Assembly (NCBI GenBank): GCA_016707525.1
Contig: JADJHP010000009.1
Span: 1 to 64,000, forward strand
Reading direction: 5' to 3'
Length of the DNA: 64,000 bases
Origin: Ignavibacteriota bacterium
GTDB taxonomy: Bacteria > Bacteroidota > Ignavibacteria > UBA10030 > UBA6906
Notes under the pieces: model-generated
Told to the model about the DNA's origin: nothing
Seen by the model: only the letters and a program-made list of their open reading frames with translations
The model's database searches: none
Shown here: positions 1 through 8,006 of the stretch, in pieces
Numbering within the stretch: position 1 is the first letter of the stretch
Layout of the letters: each line of letters starts with the position of its first letter
Program-made: the position numbers and the translations under genes

Positions 1-132
1 TCCACCGTCATCCTGCCTGTTCAGGACGACCGGTCCGGCGACTCCTGGTTCACACGTCTGCATCAGCCGGTGGGCTATCCACCGGGCACTTCACCTCCGC
101 TCACCATCCTGAACAGCTGTTTCCTGATCTGA
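1..132 (+). CDS. C-terminal end of an unidentified protein (cut by the window edge)
   Basis: Frame 1 is open from the first base to a TGA at 130-132 and gives 43 residues ending PPLTILNSCFLI. The gene start lies outside the window. The short proline-rich, then hydrophobic C-terminus resembles small secreted proteins often encoded next to metal-related TonB receptors in Bacteroidota, but this is a guess from context. The HMA protein and TonB receptor follow on the same strand. An open frame of this length could also be chance in GC-rich DNA. Confidence 0.35.
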   Translation, partial: STVILPVQDDRSGDSWFTRLHQPVGYPPGTSPPLTILNSCFLI

Positions 133-222
133 GAGACTGTTGTACGTCCCCCACCGCACGGTCATGCCGTGACGGCACCGGTACGTTCACAGCTCACTAT
201 TACTTTGATCAGGAGGTTCATC

Positions 223-564
223 ATGCACCGTCTGCTGCTTTCATTCCTGCTTATCATTGCTTCATGCGTCGTCGTGTCCGCCCAGGATATCACCGAAACA
301 GAGTTCCGCGTTGCGGGTAACTGCGGACAATGCAAGACCCGCATCGAGAAGGCGGTCACCATCAAGGGCGTGAAGTTCGCCCGGTGGAACAAGTCCACGA
401 AGATGCTCAAGGTCGCATTCGTAACGACCGCGGTCACCCAGGATTCCCTCCAGCGGCGCATTGCCGCTGTCGGGCACGACACCGACACCTACAAGGCTTC
501 CAACGCGGTCTATGAAACGCTTCCGGAATGCTGCCTGTACCGGGACAACACGCATACTCACTGA
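223..564 (+). CDS. Exported heavy-metal-associated (HMA) domain protein
   Basis: 113 residues. I chose the ATG at 223 because AGGAGG lies at 211-216 and the protein then begins with a clean signal peptide (MHRLLLSFLLIIASCVVVSA). The mature part is one ferredoxin-like HMA fold with the metal-binding loop GNCGQCKTRIEKAV (CxxC), the motif that holds Cu(I) or similar ions in CopZ and in P-type ATPase N-domains. The C-terminus adds a Cys pair and histidines (PECCLYRDNTHTH), which could be extra metal ligands. Unlike cytosolic CopZ it should be periplasmic. The TonB receptor starts 23 bases downstream on the same strand, so the two are probably co-transcribed and handle the same metal. Which metal is not shown by the sequence. 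Confidence 0.82.
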   Translation: MHRLLLSFLLIIASCVVVSAQDITETEFRVAGNCGQCKTRIEKAVTIKGVKFARWNKSTKMLKVAFVTTAVTQDSLQRRIAAVGHDTDTYKASNAVYETLPECCLYRDNTHTH

Positions 565-586
565 CCAGACCACCGAGGAGGGATCC

Positions 587-2830
587 ATGAGAGCAAGGAT
601 GCTTGTCTTCTTGCTGCTCCTCACTGTCTGTACGACAGCGGCACAGGAGCATGTGCGGGGGGTGGTACGTTCACGCGAAACGAACGGGGTACCCGGTCCG
701 ATCGCCGGTGCCAATGTCTTCTGGCTCGGGACGGCTCGCGGGACATCCACGGACGCCGACGGTGCATTCACGCTGCCCGTCGTGGCTTCCACACGCCTGC
801 TGGTCGTCCGCCATGCAGCGTATGCTGCCGATACGATCACCGTGGGGAATGAGACCGATCTGCAGATCACGCTGCAACCGCTCGTACGCGAAGTGGAGGG
901 AGTACAGACAACCGGAGAGCGGTCGGGGATCGCCATCGACTACCTGAGCGCTGCTCCGGTACAGCGGATCACGAGCAAGGAACTTGCGAAGGCCGCCTGC
1001 TGCAATCTGTCGGAGAGCTTTGAGACCAACCCGTCCGTCGATGTCTCGTTCACGGATGCGATCACCGGAACGAAACAGATCGAGATGCTCGGGCTGTCGG
1101 GTATCTACACGCAGACCTCGCTGGAAAATATGCCGTATATCCGCGGACTCACATCCAATGTCGGACTGAGTTTCATCCCCGGCCCGTGGATCCGCGGGAT
1201 CAATGTGTCGAAGGGGGTGGGTGCGGTGGCGAACGGGTACGAGTCCATCACGGGACAGATCGATGTGGACCTCCGCAGGCCGGACGACGAGGAGGAGAAG
1301 CGCTTCTTCCTGAACATGTACGGGAACAATGATCAGCGTTTCGAAGGGAATCTGAATTTCCGTCAGGCGCTCGGCGAACACTGGTCGATGATGACCCTGC
1401 TGCATGCAAGCACACAGAAGATGGAGATAGACCGGAACAGCGACCGGTTCGTGGACATGCCGTTGTTCTCGACATTCAACGCTATCCAACGGTGGGGATT
1501 CCACACGGACACAGGATGGGAAGGCCAGTTCGTGCTCCAGTACGTCAGGGATGAGAAAGAAGGAGGGACGGGGAGAGCTGGCGCGAGTGCCGTCGATCGC
1601 AGCTTCCACTACGACACCCGCACACAGTACCTTCGTGTCAGTGGTAAGACCGGACATGTATTCGAAGGCAGACCCTACCAGAGCGTCGGGGTCCAGTGGT
1701 CACTCGGGCGTTATACCGCATCGTCCGTCTATGGCCCACGCTCCTACGATGGCACCGAAGAGACCGGTTATCTCAATATCATCTATCAATCGATGATCGG
1801 CTCCACGGACCACACCTTCCGTACCGGAGCAAGCTTCCTCTTCGACAGGTTCAACGAACAGTTCGCGCGGACGCCGTATGAACGCACGGAACGGGTCCCC
1901 GGGGTCTTCTTTGAATACACCTACAAGCCACTGGACGAACTCACGGTCGTTGCCGGCCTCCGGGCCGATCAGCACAACGCCTACGGGACGATGATCACTC
2001 CCCGGTTTCACGTGCGATATGCTCCGGATGAGGACTGGGTCTTTCGCGTGAGTGGCGGGCGCGGATACCGTACGGCGAGCATCTTCGCGGAGAATGCAAC
2101 GGTCTTCGCCAGCTCACGCACGGTTTCGATCGACGCGACCCGCAGCTTCGGGTACGGATTGGACCAGGAGGTCGCCTGGAATACCGGCGGAAACATCACC
2201 CACTACTTCCTGGTGGACTACCGGCAGGCAACGGTGAGCCTGGATGTCTACCATACGTTCTTCGAACGACAGGTCGTCGCGGACCTGGACTCCCGTCCGC
2301 GGGAGGTCCGGTTCACGAGCATTGCCAATGGATCATACGCCAACAGTGTACAGTTGGAACTGAACCTTCAACCCGTCGAACGCCTGGAGACCCGGCTGGC
2401 GTACAGATTTCTGGATGTCCGGCAGAACCTCGGAGGTGTCTGGCTCCAACGTCCCCTGAATGCGCAACACCGTGCACTCGTGAACATCGCGTACAGCACG
2501 GAGCAGGAAGCCGCGGATGACCCGCGCACGGCATATGATCTCACCGTGCAATGGTTCGGTCCGAAACGGATCCCATCCACGACAGCGAACCCCGCAGGCA
2601 TGCAGGCGCGACCGGAATCTCCGGCCTTTGCAATGGTGAACGCCCAGGTCGCACGCACATTGATCGCCGGACTCGAATTGTACATCGGCGTGGAGAACAT
2701 GTTCGATTTCCGGCAGGATGATCCCATCCTGGATGCACGAACGCCTTCGTCGCCATACTTTGATGCGTCGCTGATCTGGGGTCCCCTTGGCGGGAGGATG
2801 GCATATGCGGGACTTCGGTGGGGCCTGTAG
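587..2830 (+). CDS. TonB-dependent outer-membrane receptor, probably metal-related
   Basis: 747 residues from the ATG at 587, preceded by GAGGAGGG at 575-582. There is a signal peptide (to about residue 20), then a carboxypeptidase-regulatory-like beta domain (about 22-105, including GTSTDADGAFTLPV), a plug domain (about 120-230, with a CCNLSESFETNPSVDV stretch) and a 22-strand-type barrel ending in an aromatic-rich last strand, MAYAGLRWGL. The family imports iron or copper complexes, vitamins or sugars across the outer membrane using TonB energy. The neighbouring HMA protein and the Cys pair in the plug suggest a copper or other soft-metal substrate; this is inference. The last 30 bases of the gene are repeated four times just after the stop codon (see the repeat entry). 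Confidence 0.88.
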   Translation: MRARMLVFLLLLTVCTTAAQEHVRGVVRSRETNGVPGPIAGANVFWLGTARGTSTDADGAFTLPVVASTRLLVVRHAAYAADTITVGNETDLQITLQPLVREVEGVQTTGERSGIAIDYLSAAPVQRITSKELAKAACCNLSESFETNPSVDVSFTDAITGTKQIEMLGLSGIYTQTSLENMPYIRGLTSNVGLSFIPGPWIRGINVSKGVGAVANGYESITGQIDVDLRRPDDEEEKRFFLNMYGNNDQRFEGNLNFRQALGEHWSMMTLLHASTQKMEIDRNSDRFVDMPLFSTFNAIQRWGFHTDTGWEGQFVLQYVRDEKEGGTGRAGASAVDRSFHYDTRTQYLRVSGKTGHVFEGRPYQSVGVQWSLGRYTASSVYGPRSYDGTEETGYLNIIYQSMIGSTDHTFRTGASFLFDRFNEQFARTPYERTERVPGVFFEYTYKPLDELTVVAGLRADQHNAYGTMITPRFHVRYAPDEDWVFRVSGGRGYRTASIFAENATVFASSRTVSIDATRSFGYGLDQEVAWNTGGNITHYFLVDYRQATVSLDVYHTFFERQVVADLDSRPREVRFTSIANGSYANSVQLELNLQPVERLETRLAYRFLDVRQNLGGVWLQRPLNAQHRALVNIAYSTEQEAADDPRTAYDLTVQWFGPKRIPSTTANPAGMQARPESPAFAMVNAQVARTLIAGLELYIGVENMFDFRQDDPILDARTPSSPYFDASLIWGPLGGRMAYAGLRWGL

Positions 2831-2948
2831 GCGTATGCAGGGTTATGGTGGAGCTTGTGAGCGTATACGGGACTGCGGTGGAGCTGTGAGTGTATGCAGG
2901 ACTGCAGTGGAGCTGCGAGTGTATGCAGGACTGCGGTGGGGCCTGTGA
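2801..2948 (+). repeat. Five tandem copies of the 3' end of the TonB receptor gene
   Basis: Units: 2801-2830 (the true gene end), 2831-2860, 2861-2889, 2890-2918 and 2919-2948, of 30, 30, 29, 29 and 30 bases. Each keeps the pattern (g)cgtatgc-ggactgcggtgg-(a/g)gcctgtga with a few changes. Read in the frame of the gene end they give AYAGLRWGL, AYAGLWWSL, AYTGLRWSC, VYAGLQWSC and VYAGLRWGL, the first, second and fifth followed by a stop. The copies are non-coding as they stand because the first stop ends the gene. Confidence 0.9.
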
Positions 2949-2983
2949 GTGGAACAGCAGTGTGAGGGAATGGCTCCACGCAC

Positions 2984-3011
2984 AAGGGGCAGACCGTACG
3001 GTCTGCCCCTT
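2984..3011. terminator. Bidirectional hairpin terminator between convergent genes
   Basis: A perfect 28-base palindrome (AAGGGGCAGACCGT and its complement) sits between the receptor gene and the convergent DUF4097 gene. It lacks a clear T-run, as do the other convergent-gene hairpins in this window. Confidence 0.75.
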
Positions 3012-3039
3012 GCCATTTACTACCGATAGAGTCAGGTGC

Positions 3040-4131
3040 TCATTTCTTCCGTATGACGATCTCTCCCATCCGGGTCTCCAACTGGATCTTGTGCAACCCG
3101 GAGCCGATCTTCACTTCGACATTCTCGCCCTTCTTGCGGACGACCGGAAAATCAGACCGGACACCCCCTTCTTCGTCGCTCCCCGGGAGGCCGGGGGTCC
3201 TGGCTTCGATGGTGGCATTCGCATTCGACGGGATGGAGAACACGATGTTGCCCGCGCCCGTCATGATCGAACTCGACTCGCCAACGGACGGGTCGAGGAC
3301 AACATCGATATCCCCTGCCGACGACCGGGCCCTGACGGAACCCTGAACGCTGTGCAGGTTCACGGTCCCCCCTGCGGTCGCAACGGACAACGTCCCTTTG
3401 CCGGAGCGGAGGTCGATATCACCTCCGGCAGATTGGAGGGAGGTCCTTCCGCTGCACGAACCAACAATGATGCTGCCCCCCGCCGTTGCAACTTCGCAGT
3501 CGCTTCCTACCGATTCCAGACGCACATCTCCCCCTGCTGTGGATGCGCGCAAGGTCTTGCCTATCGCGCCAATGATCATATCACCACCGGCGGTCCTGAT
3601 GTCAGCCTCGCCGGTCACACCTCTGACGCTCACGCCGCCCCCCGCTGTGATGAGCCGGATGTCCCCCGTCACTTCTTCCGAGGCGATATCCCCGCCCGAG
3701 GTCTGCAAATCCACGGTTCCCGTGGTTTTCCCCACCGACACATCGCCACCCCCCGTGGCGGCGTGGATCTCCCCGACGAGCGTTCCTTTGACGCCGATAT
3801 CGCCGGCACCTGTCCGCAGATTGAGACTGAACGTTACGGGCACGCGGGCGACCACGGACAGGTCTCCGCTTCCATTGTCTTCCACCAAGACCTTGCCCCC
3901 GCCCTGTACTGCGGAGACCTCATTCACCTGGTCGGTATCGGTCGAGTGGATCCGGAGGGAGACCTCATCCTTGTCCCAGGTCTGGACCGAGACGGACCCC
4001 TGCATGATCCGCACGTCCAGTATGTCCCCCTTCTTCACCTTGAACGTGAACTGTTTTTCCCCGGCGTCCCCCTGCGAAGCCCATGCGATCGCCAGAAGAG
4101 CCATCACCGCGTATGATCTGAGAGGGTTCAT
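3040..4131 (-). CDS. Exported DUF4097-family beta-strand repeat protein
   Basis: 363 residues with a signal peptide (to about residue 23, ...AWASQGDAG). The rest is a repetitive right-handed beta structure with a period near 18-20 residues, in which motifs such as TAGGDV, TGGGDVSV and TSGGDIAS recur about ten times. This matches the DUF4097 (putative adhesin-like) family, whose biochemical role is not established. It is the last gene of an operon with an ECF sigma factor and its anti-sigma: the ATG overlaps the stop of the anti-sigma gene by four bases. The likely meaning is that this exported protein belongs to a cell-envelope response controlled by, or feeding into, the sigma/anti-sigma pair. 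Confidence 0.85.
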   Translation of the reverse strand: MNPLRSYAVMALLAIAWASQGDAGEKQFTFKVKKGDILDVRIMQGSVSVQTWDKDEVSLRIHSTDTDQVNEVSAVQGGGKVLVEDNGSGDLSVVARVPVTFSLNLRTGAGDIGVKGTLVGEIHAATGGGDVSVGKTTGTVDLQTSGGDIASEEVTGDIRLITAGGGVSVRGVTGEADIRTAGGDMIIGAIGKTLRASTAGGDVRLESVGSDCEVATAGGSIIVGSCSGRTSLQSAGGDIDLRSGKGTLSVATAGGTVNLHSVQGSVRARSSAGDIDVVLDPSVGESSSIMTGAGNIVFSIPSNANATIEARTPGLPGSDEEGGVRSDFPVVRKKGENVEVKIGSGLHKIQLETRMGEIVIRKK

Positions 4132-5060
4132 TGTATCCTTCCTTCAAGAAGTGACCGTGCTTTTACCTGCACATACATATTGTCTTCACCCGCAACAAGT
4201 TTGCGCAGCGAGGAGCGTGTGGTTTCATCCGTCAGTGCAACATTGGTTTGCAGCGAATCCAGGGCATTGATCGCGGCGATCCGGAGTCCGGGATTGTTGT
4301 CGTGCAGAAGGACCTGAAGAAGGACGTCCCGGACCCCGGTATCCTGCGGCATGCGCCTGAGTGCATCCAGGGCCTGCCGGCGCACGCCAACGTTCGGGTC
4401 AGAAGTGAGGGCAAGCATCAGGGCCGCACGTATTTCCCGCTGCGGTGATGGTTGATCGGTCGCAGCAACAGCTTCCAGTGCGCGCAAACGCACCCCGGCA
4501 TTCTCGCCACTGATGAGGGCCCGGGCAAGCACATGCGATATTTGTGGATCGTCCAGCGCTCCGTGCAGCCGCACCGTGCGCACCTGCTCGTACGTGATCA
4601 TGACCGAATCCCCGTCCTGCGACGGAGCGACGACCTGTATGACGCGGATCTCGGGATCACCCGCCGCCAGCTGGTCCGCTGCGTTCATCCGCTGCCCGGC
4701 CAGCTTCCCGCCGAAGAACCCTGTCACCAGCAACGCAAGTCCAATACCCGCATAGGCGACGCCTGACGGCACGAGGCCCGTCCGCGGGAAGCGGTCGCGC
4801 GTCCGGCGGCCATGGGCGTACCCGCCGTCACGGAACGCGTTGGCAGCATGTGTACGCGTCGCGGCAAGTGCCGGATCCGCGGAACGATCGTCCGCAACAG
4901 CCGCCATGATCGCCTGCAAATGCCGGATCTCGTCAAGTTCCTTCCTGCACTGTGCGCAGGATCCCAGGTGCCTGTCGAGTTTCGCGGCATCACCTGCCGA
5001 CAGCCGGCCGGCAGCACGCAGGGGGAGCAATTCCCGGTAGTGTCTGTGGAACATCATCAT
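4128..5060 (-). CDS. Anti-sigma factor: zinc-finger, one membrane helix, HEAT repeats
   Basis: 310 residues. The N-terminus has the zinc-finger anti-sigma signature HLGSCAQCRKEL (Hx3Cx2C, about residues 30-41) that binds ECF sigma factors in the cytoplasm. A single hydrophobic helix follows near residues 95-115 (GVAYAGIGLALLVTGFFGGKLAG). The C-terminal half (about 150-305) is an array of short helical repeats with LRALEAV, VRRQALDALRRM and LRIAAINALDSL, i.e. HEAT/PBS-lyase-type repeats that would lie in the periplasm. The sigma gene ends 13 bases upstream, and the DUF4097 gene overlaps the 3' end. The repeats probably sense or bind an envelope partner; that is inference. Confidence 0.82.
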   Translation of the reverse strand: MMMFHRHYRELLPLRAAGRLSAGDAAKLDRHLGSCAQCRKELDEIRHLQAIMAAVADDRSADPALAATRTHAANAFRDGGYAHGRRTRDRFPRTGLVPSGVAYAGIGLALLVTGFFGGKLAGQRMNAADQLAAGDPEIRVIQVVAPSQDGDSVMITYEQVRTVRLHGALDDPQISHVLARALISGENAGVRLRALEAVAATDQPSPQREIRAALMLALTSDPNVGVRRQALDALRRMPQDTGVRDVLLQVLLHDNNPGLRIAAINALDSLQTNVALTDETTRSSLRKLVAGEDNMYVQVKARSLLEGRIQ

Positions 5061-5073
5061 AGGCTTCTTCTCC

Positions 5074-5643
5074 TCAGAGCAGATCGCTCAGTTCCTGCCG
5101 CATCGCGCGGGTGGCATCATACAGATACCTCTTGACCGTACCCTCTCCGCACTGCAGGCTCGCAGCGATCTCCTTCAATGTAAACTCCTGGTCATGGTAC
5201 AACGTGAACACCATTCGCTGGCGGGGCGACAACACCTGCAACGCCCGCGTGATCCGTTCCCTGATCTCGATGTCCATCGTCCGGCGGTCCGGTGCGATCG
5301 CATCCGAGACCAGTTCCTCCAGCGCCGTCTGTTCCCCCTCCGGATCATCCTGCGCTCGATCCCTCTCGGAAGGGCCGATGCGCTTCTTTTGACGCACAAA
5401 GGAAAGACAGACGTTCACCGTGATCCGGTGCAACCACGTCGCGAACTGGCTGTCGCCGCGGAATGACGGCAGTCCGCGGTACACCCGGATGAGGACCTCC
5501 TGATAGACGTCCTTTGCATCGTCCGCGTTGTGCACGAACCGGGCCGCCAGCGAAAGGACGGCCGCGTCGTGGCGGCGGATCAGTTCGCCAAAGGCGGACC
5601 AATCCCCTCCCTGAGCCTTTTCTATGAGTTCGGAGTCGTGCAT
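5074..5643 (-). CDS. ECF-type RNA polymerase sigma-70 factor
   Basis: 189 residues from the ATG at 5643 (MHDSELIEKAQGGDWSAF). An in-frame extension upstream to 5745 looks non-coding, and the chosen start matches the family's usual N-terminus. Region 2 carries DDAKDVYQEVLIRVYRGLPSF and the TWLHRITVNVCLSF promoter-melting segment. Region 4 has SPRQRMVFTLYHDQEFTLKEIAASL and a DNA-recognition helix (GEGTVKRYLYDATR). Regions 1 and 3 are absent, as expected of ECF sigmas. It heads the operon with its presumed anti-sigma and the DUF4097 protein and is probably autoregulated. No convincing ribosome-binding site precedes the chosen ATG. Confidence 0.87.
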   Translation of the reverse strand: MHDSELIEKAQGGDWSAFGELIRRHDAAVLSLAARFVHNADDAKDVYQEVLIRVYRGLPSFRGDSQFATWLHRITVNVCLSFVRQKKRIGPSERDRAQDDPEGEQTALEELVSDAIAPDRRTMDIEIRERITRALQVLSPRQRMVFTLYHDQEFTLKEIAASLQCGEGTVKRYLYDATRAMRQELSDLL

Positions 5644-5743
5644 GCAGATCTGTCGTATCTCTTGGACGCCGGCGGTCGTAAAAAGGTTGTGGCAGGATCC
5701 CGCGAAACGTGCCGTGATACCCTTCCGGCATGGGCGAAACATC

Positions 5744-5778
5744 ACGACCCCGGCACGGTGATCTCCGGCCGGGGTCGT
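5744..5778 (-). terminator. Hairpin terminator after the arabinose operon
   Basis: An 11-base perfect stem (ACGACCCCGGC / GCCGGGGTCGT, loop 13) lies 31 bases past the stop codon of the isomerase gene on the minus strand. Confidence 0.65.
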
Positions 5779-5808
5779 TGCGTTACGTTGCTACCACGCA
5801 CATCCGAC

Positions 5809-7287
5809 TCAGAACGGATGCTCGGTCGGATACATCATGCCCTTCGGCTGGTTGAAGCCGATGTCATGCACCCCGATGAGCCGCATCGCGTCGTACAGCG
5901 CACGGCCCGCGTGGTTGAACGCCACCGCCGTATGATGCGGGAACCTCTTCTCCAGAAGGACGTGGCGATAGAAGCGTGCCATCTCCCGCACGGCGAAGAC
6001 CGCGATCGATCCGAAGGACTTCGGGTCGATGTCCAGGATCTCGCCTTCCGCCACGTACGCGCGGAGCAGCGTATCGGAAGTGGACTGCAGCCGGAAGATC
6101 GTCGCGGATCCCGGCTTGATCCGTCCTTCCAGCGTCCCGCGCGTGATGTTCGGCTCCTTGTCCGGTTCCATCATCCGGTGCATGAGCAACTGGTATTTCA
6201 TCATCGACGATGCCATGCACGAGGTGGATGTGTTGCCGCAGTGGAAACCCATCCAGAGGTCATGCGGCGCATAGTCCCTGATCTGGCTCTTCGCCTCTTC
6301 GATCATGTCATAGGGCACCGTGTTGTTGATGTCCAGGATGGCCGGCGGCAGCATGGTGGCACAGGTGACGATGTATTCGCTCAGCGCGCCGTAGATGTCC
6401 GATTCGCACGAGATCGGGATACCCTGCTGCGCGAGGTGGCCATTGATGTAGCACGGCGTGAAGCCGAAGTACTTCTCGAACGCCGGCCAGCATTTGTTCG
6501 AGAACACGGCATAGGATGAAGCGCCGAGGTTCTTCTCCATGTAGTCCAGCAACGCCAGCTCGAACTGCGCGAGAGGCTCGAGCAGCTCGGGATAGGTATT
6601 CCCCCGCCCGAGATCCTTCGCCATATCCGCCGCCAGCGCTTTGATGCGCGGATCGCCCTTCTTCTGCTGGAACAGATCGTACATATCCAGCTCACTGTTC
6701 TCCATCACCTCCACGCCGAGGTCGAACAACGGCTGGATCGGCGCATGGCACGTCAGGAAGTCGTGCGGACGGGGACCGAACGAGAAGATCTTCAGGTTCT
6801 TGAGGCCAAGGGAGACCCGCGCGACGGGAATGAAATCGCGGATCATGCCGGCAACCTCGGCCGGGGTCCCTACGGGATACGACGGCAGATGCACCTTGAG
6901 ACGGCGGAGGCCGACGTTGTACGATGCGCTCAACATGCCGCAGTAGGCGTCACCACGCCCCGCGAAAAGGTCCTTGCCCGAATCCTCGGCCGCTGCTGCC
7001 AGCATCACCGGCCCGCCGAACTTCTGCGCGAGCAGCGTCGTCGGCCCTTCCGGACCGAAGTTGCCGAGATACAGGCAGAGCGCGTTGATCTTCTTTTCCG
7101 CGATCTCCTTCAATGCTTTCACAACATCATGCTCATTTTCAACGATCGTTTCGAGTTCCACGACCGGCATGCCGGCCTTTGCGCATTCGGCCGCCACCAT
7201 CAGGCGGCGCTTGCGCGACAACTCTGCGGGGAAGCAATCACGGCTCACGGCGATCAGGCCGGCCTTGACTTCGGGGAGGTTCTTCAT
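5809..7287 (-). CDS. L-fucose/L-arabinose isomerase-family protein, probable L-arabinose isomerase
   Basis: 492 residues. The sequence belongs to the FucI-like isomerase superfamily (typical stretches NALCLYLGNFGPEGPTTLLA, CESDIYGALSEYIV, GFHCGNTSTSCM). It is not the classical AraA type that normally sits in araBAD operons. Enzymes of this fold interconvert aldoses and ketoses with a divalent metal. The gene is the last of three tightly overlapping genes after ribulokinase and ribulose-5-phosphate 4-epimerase (its ATG overlaps the epimerase stop by four bases). The substrate is therefore most likely L-arabinose, giving L-ribulose for the kinase. L-fucose or D-arabinose remain possible because members of this family differ in sugar preference. 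Confidence 0.82.
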   Translation of the reverse strand: MKNLPEVKAGLIAVSRDCFPAELSRKRRLMVAAECAKAGMPVVELETIVENEHDVVKALKEIAEKKINALCLYLGNFGPEGPTTLLAQKFGGPVMLAAAAEDSGKDLFAGRGDAYCGMLSASYNVGLRRLKVHLPSYPVGTPAEVAGMIRDFIPVARVSLGLKNLKIFSFGPRPHDFLTCHAPIQPLFDLGVEVMENSELDMYDLFQQKKGDPRIKALAADMAKDLGRGNTYPELLEPLAQFELALLDYMEKNLGASSYAVFSNKCWPAFEKYFGFTPCYINGHLAQQGIPISCESDIYGALSEYIVTCATMLPPAILDINNTVPYDMIEEAKSQIRDYAPHDLWMGFHCGNTSTSCMASSMMKYQLLMHRMMEPDKEPNITRGTLEGRIKPGSATIFRLQSTSDTLLRAYVAEGEILDIDPKSFGSIAVFAVREMARFYRHVLLEKRFPHHTAVAFNHAGRALYDAMRLIGVHDIGFNQPKGMMYPTEHPF

Positions 7288-8006
7288 CGGGAGGTGTCCT
7301 TGCTCGTGGGAGAGGCCTGCCCGTAGTATGCGCCAGGCCCGTGTTTGCGTTCAAAGTGCTTCTTCAACAACGATTCCTTCAGGCGCGGCGTGGCCGGAGC
7401 GATCTGGATCGTGTGCAACGCCATCTGCGCGATCAATTCCAGTGCGATGCTGTTGTCCACGGCCTTCTCCGGGGTCTTCCCCCAGGTGAAGGGGCCATGG
7501 CACGCCACCAGGATCATGGTCACATCCGCATGCGATACCCCCGCGAGCGTATCCAGGATCTGACGCCCCGTCTCCACTTCATAGTCGCCCGCGATCCGCT
7601 CATCGGCCATCGGTGCCGTGCACGGGATATCACCGTCACAGTGGTCCGCGTGCGTGGTCCCGAAGACGGGAATGGGCCGCATCGCCTGCGCCCATGCAAC
7701 GGCGTACGGTGAATGTGTGTGCACTACACCGCCGATATCCGGCCATGCCTCATACAAGAGCGCATGGGTCGGCATGTCCGAGGACGGCCGCAACGATCCA
7801 TACACCACCTTGCCGGCCACGTCCAGCACGGGCAGATCGTCCGCCTTCAGGTCGGTGAACGGCACACCGCTCGGCTTGATCGCGAACACGCCGCGCTGGC
7901 GGTCGAATGCACTGGCGTTGCCGAAGGTACCGGTGACCAACCCTGACGCGGGAAGGCGGAGGTTGCAGGCGAGCGCCCGCGCTTGAAGCTCGGCGTACGG
8001 GTTCAT
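7284..8006 (-). CDS. araD: L-ribulose-5-phosphate 4-epimerase
   Basis: 240 residues, the usual size. It is a class II aldolase-type zinc enzyme: substrate-loop residues GNASAFD and KPSGVPF near the N-terminus, the SSDMPTHALLYEAWPDIGGVVHTHS segment with the HTH zinc ligands, and a further His near residue 170. It converts L-ribulose 5-phosphate to D-xylulose 5-phosphate, which enters the pentose phosphate pathway. It overlaps both neighbours (kinase upstream and isomerase downstream) by four bases, so translation is probably coupled. Confidence 0.9.
   Translation of the reverse strand: MNPYAELQARALACNLRLPASGLVTGTFGNASAFDRQRGVFAIKPSGVPFTDLKADDLPVLDVAGKVVYGSLRPSSDMPTHALLYEAWPDIGGVVHTHSPYAVAWAQAMRPIPVFGTTHADHCDGDIPCTAPMADERIAGDYEVETGRQILDTLAGVSHADVTMILVACHGPFTWGKTPEKAVDNSIALELIAQMALHTIQIAPATPRLKESLLKKHFERKHGPGAYYGQASPTSKDTSR

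Noticed and set aside
2831..2948. CRISPR-like array
   Set aside because: Units of 29-30 bases follow one another without spacers and are copies of the gene end; no cas genes exist in the window.
2890..4116. Long plus-strand frame across the repeat and the DUF4097 gene
   Set aside because: It begins in the tandem repeat and runs antisense to a clearly repetitive exported protein; no family features.
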